5,481 bases of DNA from Patescibacteria group bacterium (GTDB lineage Bacteria; Patescibacteria; Paceibacteria; Paceibacterales; UBA10102), in the NCBI GenBank assembly GCA_024239055.1, contig JANBVJ010000022.1, positions 1-5,481 on the forward strand, read 5' to 3'. The position numbers and the translations under genes were made by a program. Below the pieces are notes generated by a model. The model worked only from the letters and a program-made list of their open reading frames with translations. It was not told where the DNA came from and made no database searches. Positions 5,036 through 5,481 of this stretch are shown here, piece by piece. Within the stretch, counting starts at the first letter, position 1; each line of letters begins with the position of its first letter.

Positions 5036-5353
5036 TTAGACGGGGGCGCCCAGCCCAGGAGGGGATCTCCCTATTTTCACAAGATGCTGCAATATTTTGC
5101 GGATTTCTTCAGGATCCATTATTACCGCAATAAGGTTCATATCAGATTGGCATTTTGGACAGGTAAAGGCACGAACTTCATAGATCTTTGCCAGAAGCCT
5201 TGCCCATGCAGAGCGTCTCTCCTTCTCAGATAATGAATGATAGTAATTTTTATAATCCGACCTGATGCAAATAGTCAAGAATCGTGCACAGAATCGAGAG
5301 AACGAACAGTGATGAAGCCCCACAAGAGCAATGAAACCTTTCCGGCATGGCAT
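5036..5353 (-). pseudogene. C-terminal remnant of an IS91-family (IS801/IS1294-like) transposase
   Basis: The open frame has 105 codons; roughly its last 65 residues look like the C-terminal tail of IS91-type rolling-circle transposases. Residues 50-60 read WARLLAKIYEV, followed by CPKC (65-68), IAVIMDPEEIRKILQHL (75-91) and GRSPPGL (95-101). The full family member is several hundred residues long with catalytic tyrosines in the central region; none of that is present. The first 30 or so residues do not fit the family well. Just upstream (about 5354-5430) another minus-strand frame gives DFRRKKHTKDAMP, which could be the displaced preceding segment, so frameshifts and deletion are likely. Beyond it, to the window edge, I see nothing recognisable. 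The element is dead by itself. It lies upstream of cassette A in reading direction, where it may have disrupted the integron. Confidence 0.75.
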
Positions 5354-5481
5354 CCTTTGTATGTTTCTTTCGCCTGAAATCTTGAAAGTAGAGCTTTGGG
5401 CGTTGTTTGTGATAATCTGGATGTAGAGTTAGCCCTTGTGAGGAGAGTTAGGGAAAATAAAGTAGGCAGTTAGTTCAAAGT

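Noticed and set aside
5027..5233. 68-codon plus-strand frame
   Set aside because: It is antisense to the recognisable IS91-type transposase tail.
1..5481. CRISPR array, tRNA or rRNA genes
   Set aside because: No regularly spaced direct repeats and no recognisable tRNA or rRNA sequence were seen on either strand.

Overview
The window is a stretch of a bacterial integron gene-cassette array read on the minus strand, so the cassettes run from high to low coordinates. Every gene I can support is on the minus strand. The genes differ visibly in base composition, from AT-rich to GC-rich, as expected for cassettes captured from different donors. No integrase gene and no rRNA or housekeeping gene is present, so I cannot name the host beyond 'a bacterium'.

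The cassette structure rests on a testable internal match. Each cassette begins at a GTTANNN core (R') and ends in a palindromic attC whose R'' box should complement that cassette's own start. This holds in all four cassettes whose two ends are visible. Cassette A (4761-3762) starts GTTATAT and ends ATATAAC. Cassette B (3761-2771) starts GTTAGCC and ends GGCTAAC. Cassette C (2770-1259) starts GTTATAC and ends GTATAAC. Cassette D (1258-798) starts GTTATAT and ends ATATAAC. Cassette E (797 to beyond base 1) starts GTTATGT and runs off the window.

Layout from right to left: a decayed C-terminal remnant of an IS91-type transposase (5353-5036); an untranslated stretch with a small palindrome and two orphan core boxes (5035-4756); cassette A with a 303-residue all-helical protein of unknown function; cassette B with a GC-rich gene carrying a HEPN-like R-x4-H motif and apparently split by a frameshift; cassette C with a pentapeptide-repeat protein fused to a C-terminal TIR domain; cassette D, which has no convincing gene but contains inverted and direct repeats; and cassette E with a partial protein carrying a PD-(D/E)XK-like nuclease motif.

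The genes are not a pathway. They are independently mobile cargo stacked in one orientation and probably read from an upstream promoter outside the window, from local promoters, or both. Three of the four coding cassettes carry domains common in bacterial defence (TIR, HEPN-like, PD-(D/E)XK-like), so the array may be a small store of anti-phage or toxin-type genes. That is inference from domain type and context. The most notable candidate is the pentapeptide-TIR protein, whose true start is probably 30 codons downstream of the longest open frame, because the extra N-terminus is translated attC DNA.
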